The translations under genes and the position numbers were made by a program. DNA of 64,000 nt, from the NCBI GenBank assembly GCA_905178155.1, contig CAJINV010000002.1:6304476-6368475 (forward strand), read 5' to 3'. The notes under the pieces are model-generated. The model did no database searches. It was not told the origin of the DNA and saw only the letters and a program-made list of their open reading frames with translations. This document shows positions 15,287 to 27,647 of this stretch, one piece after another; within the stretch, counting starts at the first letter, position 1; every line of letters begins with the position of its first letter. The DNA comes from Amoebophrya sp. A120. Lineage: Eukaryota; Sar; Dinophyceae; Syndiniales; Amoebophryaceae.

Positions 15287-18200
15287 TCATTTTTCCTTCT
15301 CTCGCAACCTTGTTTGGACAAGAGCGGCGTCCGCAGTGGAGGCGTTGACGCTCGTATCGGCGATTTCGCAGTAGTGGTCGTCCGTCATCAGGAATCCGTT
15401 TCCGCAGGTGGCACAGATCTCCTCGTGGTGGATATCGCAGGCCTCGCCCAGGGCCCCCGTGCCATTCTCACAGGTGCAGACGTTGAGCCGGCACACGTGC
15501 ACCGCCACCGTGGTTACGTGCTTTTTTTGGTGAAAGTGGTACCCCGTATCGCAGTGCGTGCAGACCTCCAGCCCGTCGCCCACGCACGCGGTACCGGTGG
15601 CCGGCGTGCCGAAGTCGCACGAACAGACGTTCGCGACGCAGGCCGAGCTTCCAGGATCCGCGTGTTGCCCAGCCGGACAAGAGACGTCGGTGCTTGACGC
15701 TCTGGCTGCTGTGGTCGACGATGATTCCACATTTTGCGCTTTGTTCGCCTGATTTCCGTCAGTAAGCTGCTGCCCAAGGACGGAAGCAGCAGCGCTGCTC
15801 GCTGAAGAAATGCTCGCTGAAGAAAGAGCTGAAGTAGATGTTGAAGTGCTAGTGCCACCGCTGCTGCTGCCCTCGCTGGGCTCCGCCGGCTCCTTGGGGA
15901 CGCAGGTTTCCGTGTCGTCGTCCAATTCGTAATCGGCGTTGCAATACGCACACACCTCGGTGCCGTTGTTGAGGCACTGTGCACCGATTTGCCCCATGCC
16001 GTGCGCGCAGGTGCACACGTTCTGATGACACACGTTTTCTTCGCTCGTGGCATTCAACTCCGCCGTGTAGCCGGGCGGGCAAGTCTCTGTGGTGGTGGTT
16101 GTGGTGGTGGTAGTAGTTGATGTAGTAGGCTCATCCACCTCCGCCTTAGAAGAGTCCGCTCCTTCTGCATCAGCTTCAACAGCTGCCTCGGTTGCTGTTT
16201 TCAAATCTTCACGCCGCCTGGTTATCATTTTCTGATTCGTGACAGACGAGTCCGTGACGCCGCTCGGAGTACCAGCGTTGATATCATCATCGTCCTTACT
16301 GCTACTGTTCACCAGACTCAACAGCTGCAGCACCGACGCCGTCGAAATTGTCGAATTATTCCCAATCTGCTTCTCGCAGCGCAATTCCGCCGACTTTTCG
16401 TATCCGGGTTCGCAGCTGTAGCAGATGTGCAGGGCATCCTCCGCGCAGTCGGCGCCCATCATGGGGAAACCGTTCTCGCACACGCACACGTTCAGCGCAC
16501 AGACGCCCCCGCCGAGCGAGTGCTGCCCCTCGGGGCAGGCGACCTCTTCAGGGGGAGCCTTGTTGTGGGAGGAGGAAACGATAAAACTGGAACTGCTACT
16601 GCTCGCGCTTGCACCAGCAGCAAACGACGACAAGTCCTCGAATTCGCACCGCCCGTCGACGAGTTCGTACTCAGGGTCGCACTCGATGCACATCTCGGTG
16701 TTGGCCGCGACGCACTTGATCCCCGAGTTCGGGGTTATCAAATGCAAAAGTGTCTGGGTCTGGAAGAGTGTACACTTGTTATGCAGGTTTTCCATGACCC
16801 ATGAGGTCTGGAATGCGGGACCTAGCATGACAAACTCTGGGAGGTCTTTGTCATGTCTATCCTGCATGAGAAACTCCCTCCCAACTTGGTTGACCGTACA
16901 CAGCTTTTGGTAATCAAGCAACACAAGTTTTTGCATGATCCAGACTCAGCATGACAAGCACAAGCTCCAACCTTCCAGACCCAGACATATTTGCAGTTCA
17001 TAGGGGTGCCGTGCGCGCAACTGCAAACGTACACGTCGCACCCGCCGTGGGGCCCCTTGGTTGCGTTGAAATACGTGCCCGGCGGGCAGGTGAGCAAGGT
17101 TGTCGTCGCAGTGGAGGTGGTCGCGTTTGTAGACGTCGTCGTCGTATGATCTGCTGCTGATTCTGCTCTTGCTTCCGTATCTGCTTCTGTGAGGTGTATT
17201 TGCTTGCTTTCCGAATCGGTTTCGAGATCTTTGTGACCAACGATCCCCTGCTCCTGATGTTCACCTGTAATTATATCTCCACTGTTCTTGAGCAGTACCG
17301 ATACAGGCGCTGCTGCCGTCCTCTGTGGCTCCAGTTGAAGTTGTACCTGCACCGCGGCGCTGCTGGAAGTTTTACTACTACCTCCACTCGCCGCACAGGA
17401 TGCGGTCCGGTTGAAAACGTCGGCGCATGCCTGGCCGTGCTCGTCCTTGCCGTTTCGGAGCGCCTGCTCGTTCATCAGCATGGCGTCGTGCATCCTCGTC
17501 CCCGCGGCGCAGCCCGCGTGCTTCCAGGCCCGCATCTTGCAGAAGCACGCCTGCGTGCCCTGGCTGCAGAACCGGTCGGGCACGGCGGGGAGAAGCTCGT
17601 CATAGGAATCCGCGATGCCCGCACAGCTGGTCAGCGCGTGCTTGCAGTGGTGTTCGCACAACGTCATCTGGTTGCTTTCCTCGTACAGCGAAAACACCTG
17701 ACACTGCATGCTCGCGGTGTGCGCCTCTTCCACAATGTTCGTGAAAGAGGATTTCTCAGACTCGGGACTCGGGCCGCAGTAGACCCCGGTGGCCGCAATC
17801 AGATCGCGGGAACGCTCCTCCAAGGCGGGCGACCCGGTGAAGTCCGGATCCTTTTGCAGACAGTGGTCGCCCCACTGCTCGCGTGCCCGCACGCAGTCCG
17901 ACGAGGACGAGCGACAGCGCAAGAGCGGATCCGTGTCGTTCCGGGTCACCCACGCGGTGTAAAAGTGATCCAAGTGCACGACTTCGTCCTCCTCGCGGAT
18001 GTAGCACTTCTGGAAAAACTCCTTGCAGTGACTGTGACACGCTTCGTGGAGGCCACCAGAGAGAGCAACGGAAAAGGCGTTCCTGCAATGCTCCCAAACC
18101 TGTGACAAATTGATAGATTTATTCATTCCCTTTGATGCTTTATCTATCATGCCAGCCCAAAACGACCAACGATTTTCTGGGTAAGGTTTTTGCAACGCCG

Positions 18201-19062
18201 AGAGAGCGAAACCGAGACGCGGCTCCAAGCTTTTTGATTTATTGCGCATTGATCTACTTCCTCTTCATTGTCAGCATCACAAATCCAATACCGGCATCTC
18301 GTTGCCCCACTCACAGTCTGCCATCAGCTCCGGACCCGTGCACGCCTGGTAGTCGGTACCAGCGGCCTCGCACTTGTCCTTGTCTTTTTCCATAATCGCA
18401 TGACAGGTGTCTGGAAGGTTTTTCGCCTGGTGTGAAAAACTTGACAACATCTGCCCCTGACTGCTCGTCACTAGTATTTGGTGGCTCTGGAGCTCGGTGT
18501 TTTCGTTGCTACCGCGACTTCCATCTTCGATTTTCTGGCTCCCAGCGACTTCCTCCTTTTTCATGATCCCGCTTTGATTTTTGTCTTCCCGCTGCAGGAG
18601 ACGTGAAGTTGTCCTGCTTACGTCCTTGCTTCTACCACTTACGCGCGCATCCGTTGCTTCTTCCTTTCCAGAACGGAAACGGATGACAGAGGAGCCACCT
18701 CCCGAAATAACATCAGTTCTACTCTGGTCCTCCTGCAACAACGACAGGGGGCCGGTCAGCCTTTTGTCGTCGTGCTGCAGTAGCTGATGCATCCAGTGTC
18801 CGCGAGGAGGTGGATCGCGCTCGAGGTCCGTGCCTGCACGACCTCCTGCTTCAGCAGCTACTAGTCCACTGCTGTCCGCCTGGAGCGAAAAGGAGTCCGT
18901 GTCCACAACAACAGCGCCAAAACTCCTCTGCTCTTCCTTCTGCACCAGCCGCGCTTCGACAACATTGGGAGTCCAGGTGGTGAAAATTTTTGCTGTTGCG
19001 AAGAAAACTATTACCAGGCTGGCAAGGAAAACGGAGGAAACTCGCTGCGCCGCGCCTTGCAT
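15287..19062 (-). CDS. Secreted or membrane-anchored Cys-repeat (EGF-like) protein
   Basis: Exons 19062-18292, 18099-17003 and 16730-15287 sum to 3312 nt, 1103 aa plus stop. The ATG at 19062 (MQGAAQRVSS then VFLASLVIVFFATAKIF) gives a signal peptide or signal anchor; upstream codons are open but lack a better start. Residues about 30-240 are low-complexity. A Cys-rich segment (about 258-480) contains CHSHCKEFFQKC and CEHHCKHALTSC. The C-terminal part has about five repeats of the form CPxG...C.VxVCxCxxGxP..G..C...G.E.C..C..GY, separated by Ser/Thr-rich linkers including a run of Thr near 16095. The repeats resemble EGF-like or Ephrin-receptor-like modules seen in alveolate surface proteins. 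The first intron is GT-AG, the second an introner. A surface or secreted role is inferred. Confidence 0.8.
16736..17002. mobile_element. Introner element, family A (Cys-repeat gene)
   Basis: The family A termini are well preserved. GGGGT duplications lie at 16731-16735 and 17003-17007. Excision joins CSCAHGTP to NSGIKCVAANTEMC, rebuilding one Cys repeat across the junction. Confidence 0.9.
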
Positions 19063-19640
19063 TTTGTTCTGGGGGGATTTAAAATTTGACTCAGGGCCAG
19101 GTGCAGGTGATTCTGCCCTATACAACCACTCTCCGATCATGAAAGCGATGCGATTTTCTTCCAATGCCCGACGCTAAAGCAAATGCTTGATCATCGTAGT
19201 TTCAGTGGAGATAGAGAGATTTTCAGCTTTGCAATGCCCTAATTTACCGACGAGTTCTTTGTTTGTTATACCCAGTTGCTCTGCGCTCGAATTTTGTCCT
19301 TGCAGCGACATTTTGCACGAAGCAAACGACGACGACAAATCTGGCTCTACGAGGCCGGCATTTGCTCTAACGAAAAGCGATGGTGGCGACAGAATCCGTT
19401 ACAGCAAGACAAGCGGTCGTCTTTCTCGATTCAAACGACCAAGCTACGCACGAAGCCTTTTTGTTGTGGCAGAAATCGTTGACAAAGTGCTACTACGCGC
19501 AACGGCAAAGTAAGACGACCGAAAACGCATGAGCGGAACCTCGAGTGTCTGTAGAACAACGCGCCAGGTTCTAAGGCGTTGCAGCTCCGTTTTAAACAAT
19601 ACGCCAGGTGGTTCTAAGGCATTGCAGCTCCGTTTTATAC
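19063..19640. other. Upstream gap with a 40-bp tandem duplication
   Basis: There is no supported gene. At 19561-19641 a unit of about 40 bp (gccaggttctaaggcgttgc...cagctccgtttta) is present twice in tandem, directly before the GC-rich block. Confidence 0.5.
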
Positions 19641-21600
19641 ATGCACGACACTAGAGGGCGCATATCAGTAGGCCAAAGGAGTATTGCTCGGCCCTTCAAG
19701 CCAGGCAGCTGCGGCAGCCTGTGCGACGGGGGCCGCACCTCTGGCGCCCGTCGGAAGGACATGCACTGATGAGGGGGCGCCCGCCGCGGGCCTGCTGCTG
19801 GCGTCCGAGGGGCGCAGCCGCAGCAGCGCCTCGCCGCGCTTGCCCGGTCCGCCGGGGCGCACCCGTATAGCGGGACGCACTTCGCCACGCGAGCGGGATC
19901 GCCGGCAGGACGGCTCGCCGCCATTTGGCCGGTCGGCTACGCCGTCGCCTCGGACGACTCAGCCGCAAAGCCCTTCTCCCAGGTCGGCGCGCCGCCAAGC
20001 GGTTCCCCGCCGTATAAGAGTCGCAGAGCTGTCGCCTTCGCATCATCGGCGCCCGCTGCTTCCCGACTTTCGTGGCTGAATTGTGGCCCTCAACGCCCGC
20101 CGCCGGTCGACAAGCTTGGGCTGCCGGCCCGCAAGGCCGTCCGGTCGCACTTTGCCGCCCCCTGTCGGGGTCCCGATGCGCACCAGCCAGAACTCCGCAG
20201 CGGTGGAAGCTTGGCACAACCCAGGCGGCTGGTCTCTGGGGCTGCCCGCTAGATCGCAGCTCTTGCCCAGCATCAATCTCCTTGCCCGCGGCGCTCTTCA
20301 GATTCTGCTGGCAAAGGCCCTCGCGGTTTTTCCCACTCGGCCGCTCCAGTTGGAACTTTTGCCGTGGGCGCTCGTTAGTCAGTGGCCCCAGCAGCAGCGG
20401 CGCGCGCCCCCCAGTTGACCGCCCCCGGGGCGGCCGCGAAAGGGAAAAGAGGGCGCCGGCCGGTGGCGAAAGCGAACCTGGCGCGACACTAAGGCGCCCC
20501 CTCGTGCTGCGCCGGCGAGGCCGCGGGGGGGGGCGAGGATCGATGTCCGTCGTAGCCGCCGCCCTGCGGCCCGCCTTCCACCTGTGCCCCACGCGCCGCG
20601 CTTGCGCCGTCTTCTCAATATCCTCGGCGGGCGTGCCGCGCAGGGCGACAGTTTATGGCAGGCGCAGCCACTTGCCGCTTCCGCCCCGCCCTCACAATGC
20701 CCGGCGGCCTTGCTTGCCGTCGGGCCCTTCGTGTTAACGACGGAGACGATTGGGCGGCCTTGCTGCCACTGCGGGCCGGCCCCTTCGTCCATAGTTGCTC
20801 TGTGCGTATCTTCGTCGAGGTCTCCCCCGAAGGCTGCCGCTTTGGCGCGGCCGCCGAAAAAGCACGCGCGCCATCGAGAATCCATCACAAAACCAACCGC
20901 CCTGCGCGAATGGCGACGGACTGGCGCGCAAAGGGAAGCGGCTCCTTTTCCGTTTCGGCTTCTTCTTGCAAAAACATTTAGGCTGCGCCTCGGCGCCGAG
21001 CAGCGCCACCCCCGCGTACCAGGCAAGGGCAGCCAACCCCACCACCCCACCACCTGCGGCATGCGGATCCCGGCAGCGGCCGACCCGGACACCGTCGGCC
21101 CCGCCCCCCTTCCTTTGTTTGCGCGCGTAGATTGCTAGGCGGACCGCGCCGAGCCTGTTCCGCGGCGCTCTGTCACCACTCGCTCCGCCCCCGCTAGGTT
21201 GGCTGCTGCTCTTGGAAATACCGAACAGAGCGGGCCCGGCCGGCGTCGCGGTTTTGCGTCCGGTAAAGGAGCCGCGATCTTGCGCCGCGCCGTTCGGCCA
21301 GCGAGGCAGGTAATTGACCACCGCGGCGCCCGGGCCCGTTCCCCGGCGCGATTCAGCAGCGGCGCGCATGCTGCTGCCGCAGGTGCTGCGCACCAGATCG
21401 CCCCCGCGCCCTCCTGGCATCAGAGACACCCGCTCCCCTGGCCGGCGGCACTTTCGTCCTGGAAATCCTGGCAGGCGGCGCGCGCGCTCGCTGCGACGCG
21501 CGCGGCGTAGGGCTACGCGTCGGCGTTCTTTTTTTTTTTTGATATCGCGCTGACGAACGTGCGAGCGCCCCTGAAGCTCCTTGCGCTATAACAGGCCCCC
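19641..21600. other. GC-rich block of about 2 kb, probably non-coding
   Basis: The GC content is strikingly higher than in the flanks. Overlapping long frames occur in all six phases, typical of stop-poor GC-rich DNA rather than a gene. None of the translations shows a recognisable domain or codon pattern like the neighbouring genes. Boundaries are sharp at about 19.64 kb and at a T-run near 21.53 kb. No convincing terminal repeat was found. It could be a non-autonomous element, related in texture to 2.4-3.15 kb and 42.0-42.6 kb. Confidence 0.4.
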
Positions 21601-22552
21601 CACTCGCTCGCACTAGTTCTTTCAAATTTCACTCGAAACACTTCCTGATCGTGGCATTGAGGATAAGCAACCCGCATACTTCTGGTAGCGCCGACGCTCG
21701 GCCAGGCCGACAATGCTTGCACTTCCTTGTTCCGAAAAGACATCAAATCACAGTTACATTGCTGGCTATATCATCATGAGCACGCGACTCATTCGGCCCA
21801 CGGCTGGAAGCTCAACATCAAATTGCTTCATATTTACAGACTTCCCCCAACAGACGTTCCATAACATTCTTCAAAACGACACACAAACGCAACTATTGCA
21901 GCAGCTGCAAAAGAGACACTTAGCTGCTATCACTACTGCGAAGAAAAGGTCGAAATAACTCACAGGCAAATCGATAGAAGAGAAATTTAGTTGTGATGAG
22001 CTACACTGAAAAACTTTTGTATCTACAACTAAACGAGAGAAAAACGAAGGAGTCACCCGAAAAACCTCGAAAGATCCTGCTTTTTCTTGAGAATTGAAAT
22101 TTCCTAAAAACAACCTGTACTGTATCCAAAAGGAACAAAACTTCAACTTCTTTGTTCGATACTGTCAACACGACACACCTGGCGCAGCGCGATCATCCCA
22201 TTCTTGTGACAACTGTATAGCACTTCTTTATTGCGATTTTCGTTTAGAGGTCAACATCTCAATAATTTGATACGTGGGTCGGAAGTGCTTGCGTTGGGAG
22301 GACTTGCTCGTGACTGAGGGCAGAGCCGAGAGCATTCAACATTGCACAGGAAAACAAATTGTTGGCCTGGTCGTTTCCTGGCGATGTATTGATTCAAACA
22401 TGCATCCACGCCGTTTGATATCTACTAAATGCGAAACTTACAGTGGTGCGTCATCCGCGTTCAGAAAAGGACAGCAGCACAGCTCGGGTCTTGAAAACGG
22501 AAAATGGGGCGAAAAAACCTTCCCCCGCCCCCCTTCTCGCAAAAAAACCTTG
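21601..22552. other. Gap of about 950 bp, nothing recognised
   Basis: This is AT-richer sequence downstream of the PP2C fusion gene. An 81-codon frame at 21713-21958 (plus) has no features supporting it. Confidence 0.35.
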
Positions 22553-25500
22553 TCACCGCGGATACATCGCGCTGGACGACGCCGACCTGGTTCGCTGGAA
22601 GAAGGTTTCCGGGAAGTGCACGGCCTCCCGCGCCACCGTCGTGGCGCTGCTGCTGCTGCTCGCGGATCCGTTCTCGCCCTCTCCCGCGCCGGGGGGCACG
22701 CGGATCCGCGTTTTGTCGTCCATGTCCTGCTCCCGGGCGGCAGCGTTCATCTTTTCCTCCAGCGTCAGTTCCGACGCCTTTCGCTCCAGCTTCCGCTGCT
22801 TCTTCCGGGTTTTCTTCTCCCGAATTTCCTTGTCGATGTCCTCGTCCTGCGAGTCAAAATCCGAGGAAACAGATTCCGACTTCTTATCGTCCTCCTCCTC
22901 TTCCATCCGGTTCGACTTCGACTCGTTCTTCGAGAGCTCGTCGTTCTGGCTGGACCGCCGGGATCGCTGTGACGCCGCTCCTTTTGGCTTGTTGATCTGG
23001 GCCGCGGACGAGGGTTGACGACCTTCTTCTTCTTCTTCTTGCAGAAGTTGACTTCTCGGGTAGTTATTCTGCTGGTCGCTGAGTCGCCTAATAATGCTAC
23101 TGGATGTTGAGAAAGCTGTTGCAGTTCCTGCATTGAAAATCTCTTCACCTGGTTGTTCGTCTGCACGTGCACCACCAACGTCTTTATTATTCCCCTCCCC
23201 ATCTCCGTCTTCTCCTGGATCTTCGTCCTCCCCCGGACTGTTGTTCGACGGCTCTTCCGGCGCAGACCCGCCCCCAAACCCGCTATTTCCCGGCCCATTT
23301 CCCCCATTCGAATTTTCCACAGACTGGAAGTCTTCGCTGAAGTTGTCCTCCTCCTCCTCCTCCGGCGCGTCGCCGCACCACTGGAAGAAGCAGATCACGC
23401 ACGTGCAGTCGTCCTGGCTGCCCCGGTCCCGGGCGATCTCGATAATTTTCTGCGCGATGTTCTCCCGGCACCTCTTCGTGATGTCTTTCTGCTCCACCTT
23501 GTTGCTCGCCTTCCCGAAGGCCAGGTTGTTCCGCTCCATGGCGATGACGTCGCAAATCATCTGGTCCGACATCACGTCCGTGATCCCGTCGGAGCCCAGG
23601 ACCAAGAAATCGTCCTCCTCGCGTATGGCGTGCTCAGATGTTACAATCTCAAACGTTACAATTTGTCTTGCATGGTGAGCATTACAGACTCGCAGACCAT
23701 TCCACTTTCTGCAACACAAATTTCGGCAGATTGTTGTGCGGTCTGGGACTCCGGAACTTGTGATGCGCAGTCCTATGAGACTTGGCTAGATCATGCACTT
23801 CTTGCATCACAGATTTCCATATTCTATTGTAACGTTTGAGATTGTAACGTTTGAGCAGGTCATATCGCGATCAATGCTCGTGTGCCGCACCTCCGGGACG
23901 CCGGATACCAGATGGGTTTTCACGTTCGTCAGATCCGGTTCCTTGAAAGGTAAGTCCCCGATCGCCCGTGAGACCGCCAGTCCCATGTAGTTCGGCTGCG
24001 CCAGGTGCGCGGGCACCCCGAGCGGCGCGGGGGCCTGGATCAGCACCCGCCACACGCCGTTGCACTGCTGAACGAGCCCGTTCAAGTCCGGCGTGCGCTT
24101 CACCGTCTCCTCGATCCGATTCCGTTCGTCTTGCCGGTTCGGCTTGTGGTCGGACGTCAGCCGGATGGCCTTGCCGTCGCGGCAGAGGACCGCGAACGAG
24201 TCCCCGGCGTGCGCGGTGAAGAGCGACAACTCGCCCTGCTCGTCCGGACCGTAAAATAGCGTCGTGACCGCGCAGGCGCCGCTCGCGTCGCCCTCCTTGG
24301 CCGCTTTGTGCAGCCAGTTGCTGTCGGTCGTTTTGAAACCGGCCTTGTGCGCGTTCGCAAAGTCCTTTGGGGTCGGGTGGGTGTGGGAAATTTGGTTCAC
24401 CGCCGCGCAGATGTTCTTGTCCAGTTGCTCCTTGGAGTACTGGGCGCAAGCGGAACCGTTGTGACCTTAAGAGTTTTGGATATAGAAGAAAATTTTCGCG
24501 GCAGTTTCTCATCCTAGAAAAGCACACCCATTGGATAATTTGTGGATAGAAAAAAATCGAATGACAAACAACTTCCATAGTACCATCGAAAACGGAGAAG
24601 TAGAACAATTCTGCGTCGTCGCTCTTCATGTTCGGGAGCGCTCGCTTCTCGCAATAGCGGTCCTGGTTTTCCTGCTTCATGGGCCCCATCTCTGTGTGGT
24701 AGTGGCACACGAGCGATCGCTTAATGTTCAGTTCTTCCCCGGATTCCGACTCATCTTCCCCGGAACTCTTCTTGGACGCGCCGGGGCCGGATCGGGCACT
24801 GTTATTGCGTGAAGGTTTTTCTTTTTCACCAAATCAAAATGAACATTGTGCTGCAACAGAAGCCAAGCGAGGCTGGTGGGATGATGAAAGGCATTTTTAC
24901 ATGTAGTAACTTTTGCACGACAAAAGAAGAAAAACGTCAAGAAACTTTACAAAACCTTCGCGATAATTATACCTTTCCATATCCCCGCCCTCGCTGGCCA
25001 GCTGCACGTTGGTTTTCGGTGGTCTGCCGTCTTCGGTGACCAACATCGGCTCGTCCTCCACGTCAATTTCCATTGCGTTTTCATCTTCCTCCTCTTCCCC
25101 CGTGTAGTCGTATTGCACGTCGGACGCGCACCACCGCCCGGCTTTGTCTTGCTCCGGAACAAAGGAAACGCGGTCCTCAACTTCGAGTTTCTGGAATTTC
25201 TTCGAGTTCAGCCGGAGCTGCTTGTGGTGCACGAAAACCTCGTCTTCAAATTCGGATACCTTTATGAAAATTTAATGATGGATAAAAATTTCATTCTGGA
25301 ACAAAGTTGTGCCCTCTCACATCCTCGTGGTCGTAGCTGCATGAAGTTTCTTGTTGCCAACGAGGCGACAACCCTGGAAAATCAAAAACGAAAATTCAAA
25401 TTTTCAAGCACAACATGAAATCTATCTAGCACGACTATACCTTCAAAAACCCAAACCCCTTCGACCCGTTCCACTTGCAGCATACGCCGATCAACCTTTC

Positions 25501-26229
25501 CATTTCTGGTTCCCCCTTCAAGACCACGCCCTTCGGCTGCTTCGACTCCAAATTCTCCACGTAAATCAACCCGTCCGAATTCCGGAAGTAACACTTCTCC
25601 TCGTACTGATAGATCCAGGCGTAGTTCGCGTTCGATTTGTCCGCGGTTTTCGCCGCGGGAAATCCTGCCATGCTTTCGCTCATTTGGTCCCAAAAAACGG
25701 ACTCTTTCGTGCAGTGCGGGAGTTCACTTGGATCGTCGTCGTCCACTAGGTGCAGTTGGGCATACGGGTCGTCGGCCTTGTCGATCACCACGAAGGACTC
25801 GCTTTCCAGTTCGTCTCCTTTGTTTGTTTCAGTGGGGTCGTTCTTGTTCTCGACAGTACCAGATGTGGAAGCAGGAGGCTGTCCTTGCAATGTAGTTGCA
25901 GCAGTTCCTGCGGTTGTTTTATTAACCGGCGGCTGCTCCTCACTATTCGTCGTCGGGGGCGTCGTCGCTGTGGGAAAGGCGGATGTGGAACTGGAGGCCT
26001 GCACCGTCGGGCCGGCGAGGGACTGCGGGTCGAGCTGTTGCACAACGACCGGTTGCACGGCGATGTTTTCCTCCGTCTTTCGACGTTTGGTCGCGGGGGA
26101 GAGGACCGTGTTGGGGGAGGGAAGTTGGTCCTCATCGGACGGAACTCCGGTCGGCGGCTTCTTCTTGCCGTTCGAAGCCTCTTGCTGCATATCCTCTGCT
26201 GGTAGGTCCGGCATCTTGCTTGTTTTCAT
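22553..26229 (-). CDS. Cold-shock-domain / PP2C protein phosphatase fusion
   Basis: Exons 26229-25441, 25374-25321, 25259-24973, 24798-24584, 24465-23865 and 23618-22553 sum to 3012 nt, 1003 aa plus stop. Residues 1-245 are low-complexity with a KRRK basic patch. About 246-327 form a cold-shock domain (GVCCKWNGSKGFGFLK ... EVFVHHKQLRL ... FVPEQDKAGRWCASDV), an RNA/DNA-binding fold. About 398-728 form a PP2C/PPM phosphatase. Its motifs are QENQDR, FSVFDGHNGS, GACAVTTL, TAHAGDSFAVL, LAVSRAIGD, LVLGSDGITDV and SQDDCTCVI, with the metal-binding Asp residues present. The tail (729-1003) is acidic then Lys/Glu-rich. The intron joining the two domains (24972-24799) is a clean GT-AG in phase. The first intron keeps the cold-shock frame only with a non-canonical end (GT...CA). 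One introner lies between SIDR and EEDDFLVL. Confidence 0.8.
23624..23864. mobile_element. Introner element, family G (PP2C)
   Basis: Inverted ends of about 40 bp (tatggcgtgctcagatgtta on the left) contain two copies of an acgttacaatctc-like motif. TCGCG duplications lie at 23619-23623 and 23865-23869. Excision restores the conserved PP2C context before LVLGSDG. Confidence 0.85.
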
Positions 26230-27647
26230 CCTAGATTTATTCTTCTGTCGTCAAGTTCTCTACTTGGGACTTAATTTAGCATTTGTCCAAATGGTCGTGT
26301 CGCTGCGCGAAGCTTGTTTCTTTGTAATACGTCGTATAATTTTTACATAGATCTGGTCAAAACTGCGCTATTGAGGATGAAAACACGAGTGCCATTTTTT
26401 GCATGAAAAATTAACTACTTTTGCGTGATCAGACCACTATCCGCTAAAGCTGTTGGCTGGTTTCGGTTTCCTCTCGCTGTCTACAACTGACCAGGAGAGA
26501 ACGAAACTCTAGTCTCAACGTCGCTGGAAAAAAAAAGGCTCAGTTTCATTCATTTGAAAGCACGAGTATATCATTTGCAGCTGTTTTATTACCCTACTTA
26601 CTCAGCAGCGCAACAAACGTAGCATCGCAACCTCTACTTCTCCACTCGCAACATGTTGCTCTGACCAGAAAGCTGCGTGACGAAAAATTTAATTCATCGC
26701 CAGCAGCGTGTTGATCAGTATTTAATGTTGGAGCCTGCGCGAGAGCATTTCGGTTTTCATTTTGTTCTTCGCGCTTGAGCAAGAGGAATCAATGGTGAAC
26801 AGACTGCGCCAGAGGCACACTTAGCAATGGTGAACATCCTGAGGTCCTCGGCTGTTATTGCAAGTTTTATTTCATCGGGTGGATGATCATCATCATTTTT
26901 ATGTGACATCAAGGGGCCTTTTTGATAGAAATCGCGTCACGGGATCACAACTCTTGTTCTGTAACAAGATCAGAAGCTTGGAATGTACATAATTCAGCGT
27001 AGTTGTTGGAAAATTCTTGGAATTATTTCAGCTCTGATCAGCCTAATTAGGTAAAAAATGGCAAAGGAATCAGTGAGAAAAAGCAGTTCGGAAAATGTCT
27101 GATTAAGGGTAGTCTAATGATAATGTCCGCTGTGGCGGGCAACAGTTTTTCCAGTCCGTTCTGCAAACAGAGTAGAGGGACGGAAAACAATGTCACCACA
27201 ACGACGGATTTCTGGAAAATAGTCAAATAGAAGTCAGTGCTTAATCGACTTATCATCTCACCGCGGAGAATCTGCGCGTTTACTAGGAACCAGAGCCCAC
27301 GGGACTCCTGATCTCCTCGTCCTCTCCCGGAGGTCGTGCAACTGACAACTATAGGGAAAATCAAAATGGATTGGATACGACGTCAAAGCAAAACTACAAA
27401 TAAATATCAAAACTGCAAAGCGGCCTACAAACCAACGGATTCTTGGAATTTTCAAAATCACAACTTTTCGCCACAAATGTAACTACATAGCAAAAACTTA
27501 CTCATCAGAATACATAGTATACGGGCAAAATTTCAAACAACAAGCGCATGTCAACCAGCCCGGGCCTTTCAGAACTGCGAACAACTTCTTCTCCCCCGGA
27601 GGTCAACCTCTCCGCTGCTCGAGGAGATAGAGAGCGCCAAAGGACTA
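26230..27647. other. Gap of 1.4 kb, nothing recognised
   Basis: This lies between the start of the cold-shock/PP2C gene and the 3' end of the F-box-like gene. Only short frames occur, with no repeats of note. Confidence 0.4.

Noticed and set aside
20072-20737. Long plus-strand frame in the GC-rich block
   Set aside because: Equally long frames exist in several phases on both strands, composition is Arg/Pro/Ala only, and there is no domain or splice context.
19641-21600. Bacterial contamination as the source of the GC-rich block
   Set aside because: No bacterial gene, ribosome binding site or operon structure is present, and similar texture occurs inside an element with eukaryotic introner-type ends.
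22443-23018. Plus-strand Ser-rich frame of 191 codons
   Set aside because: It is antisense to the acidic Ser-rich tail of the PP2C fusion; the minus strand carries the conserved domains.
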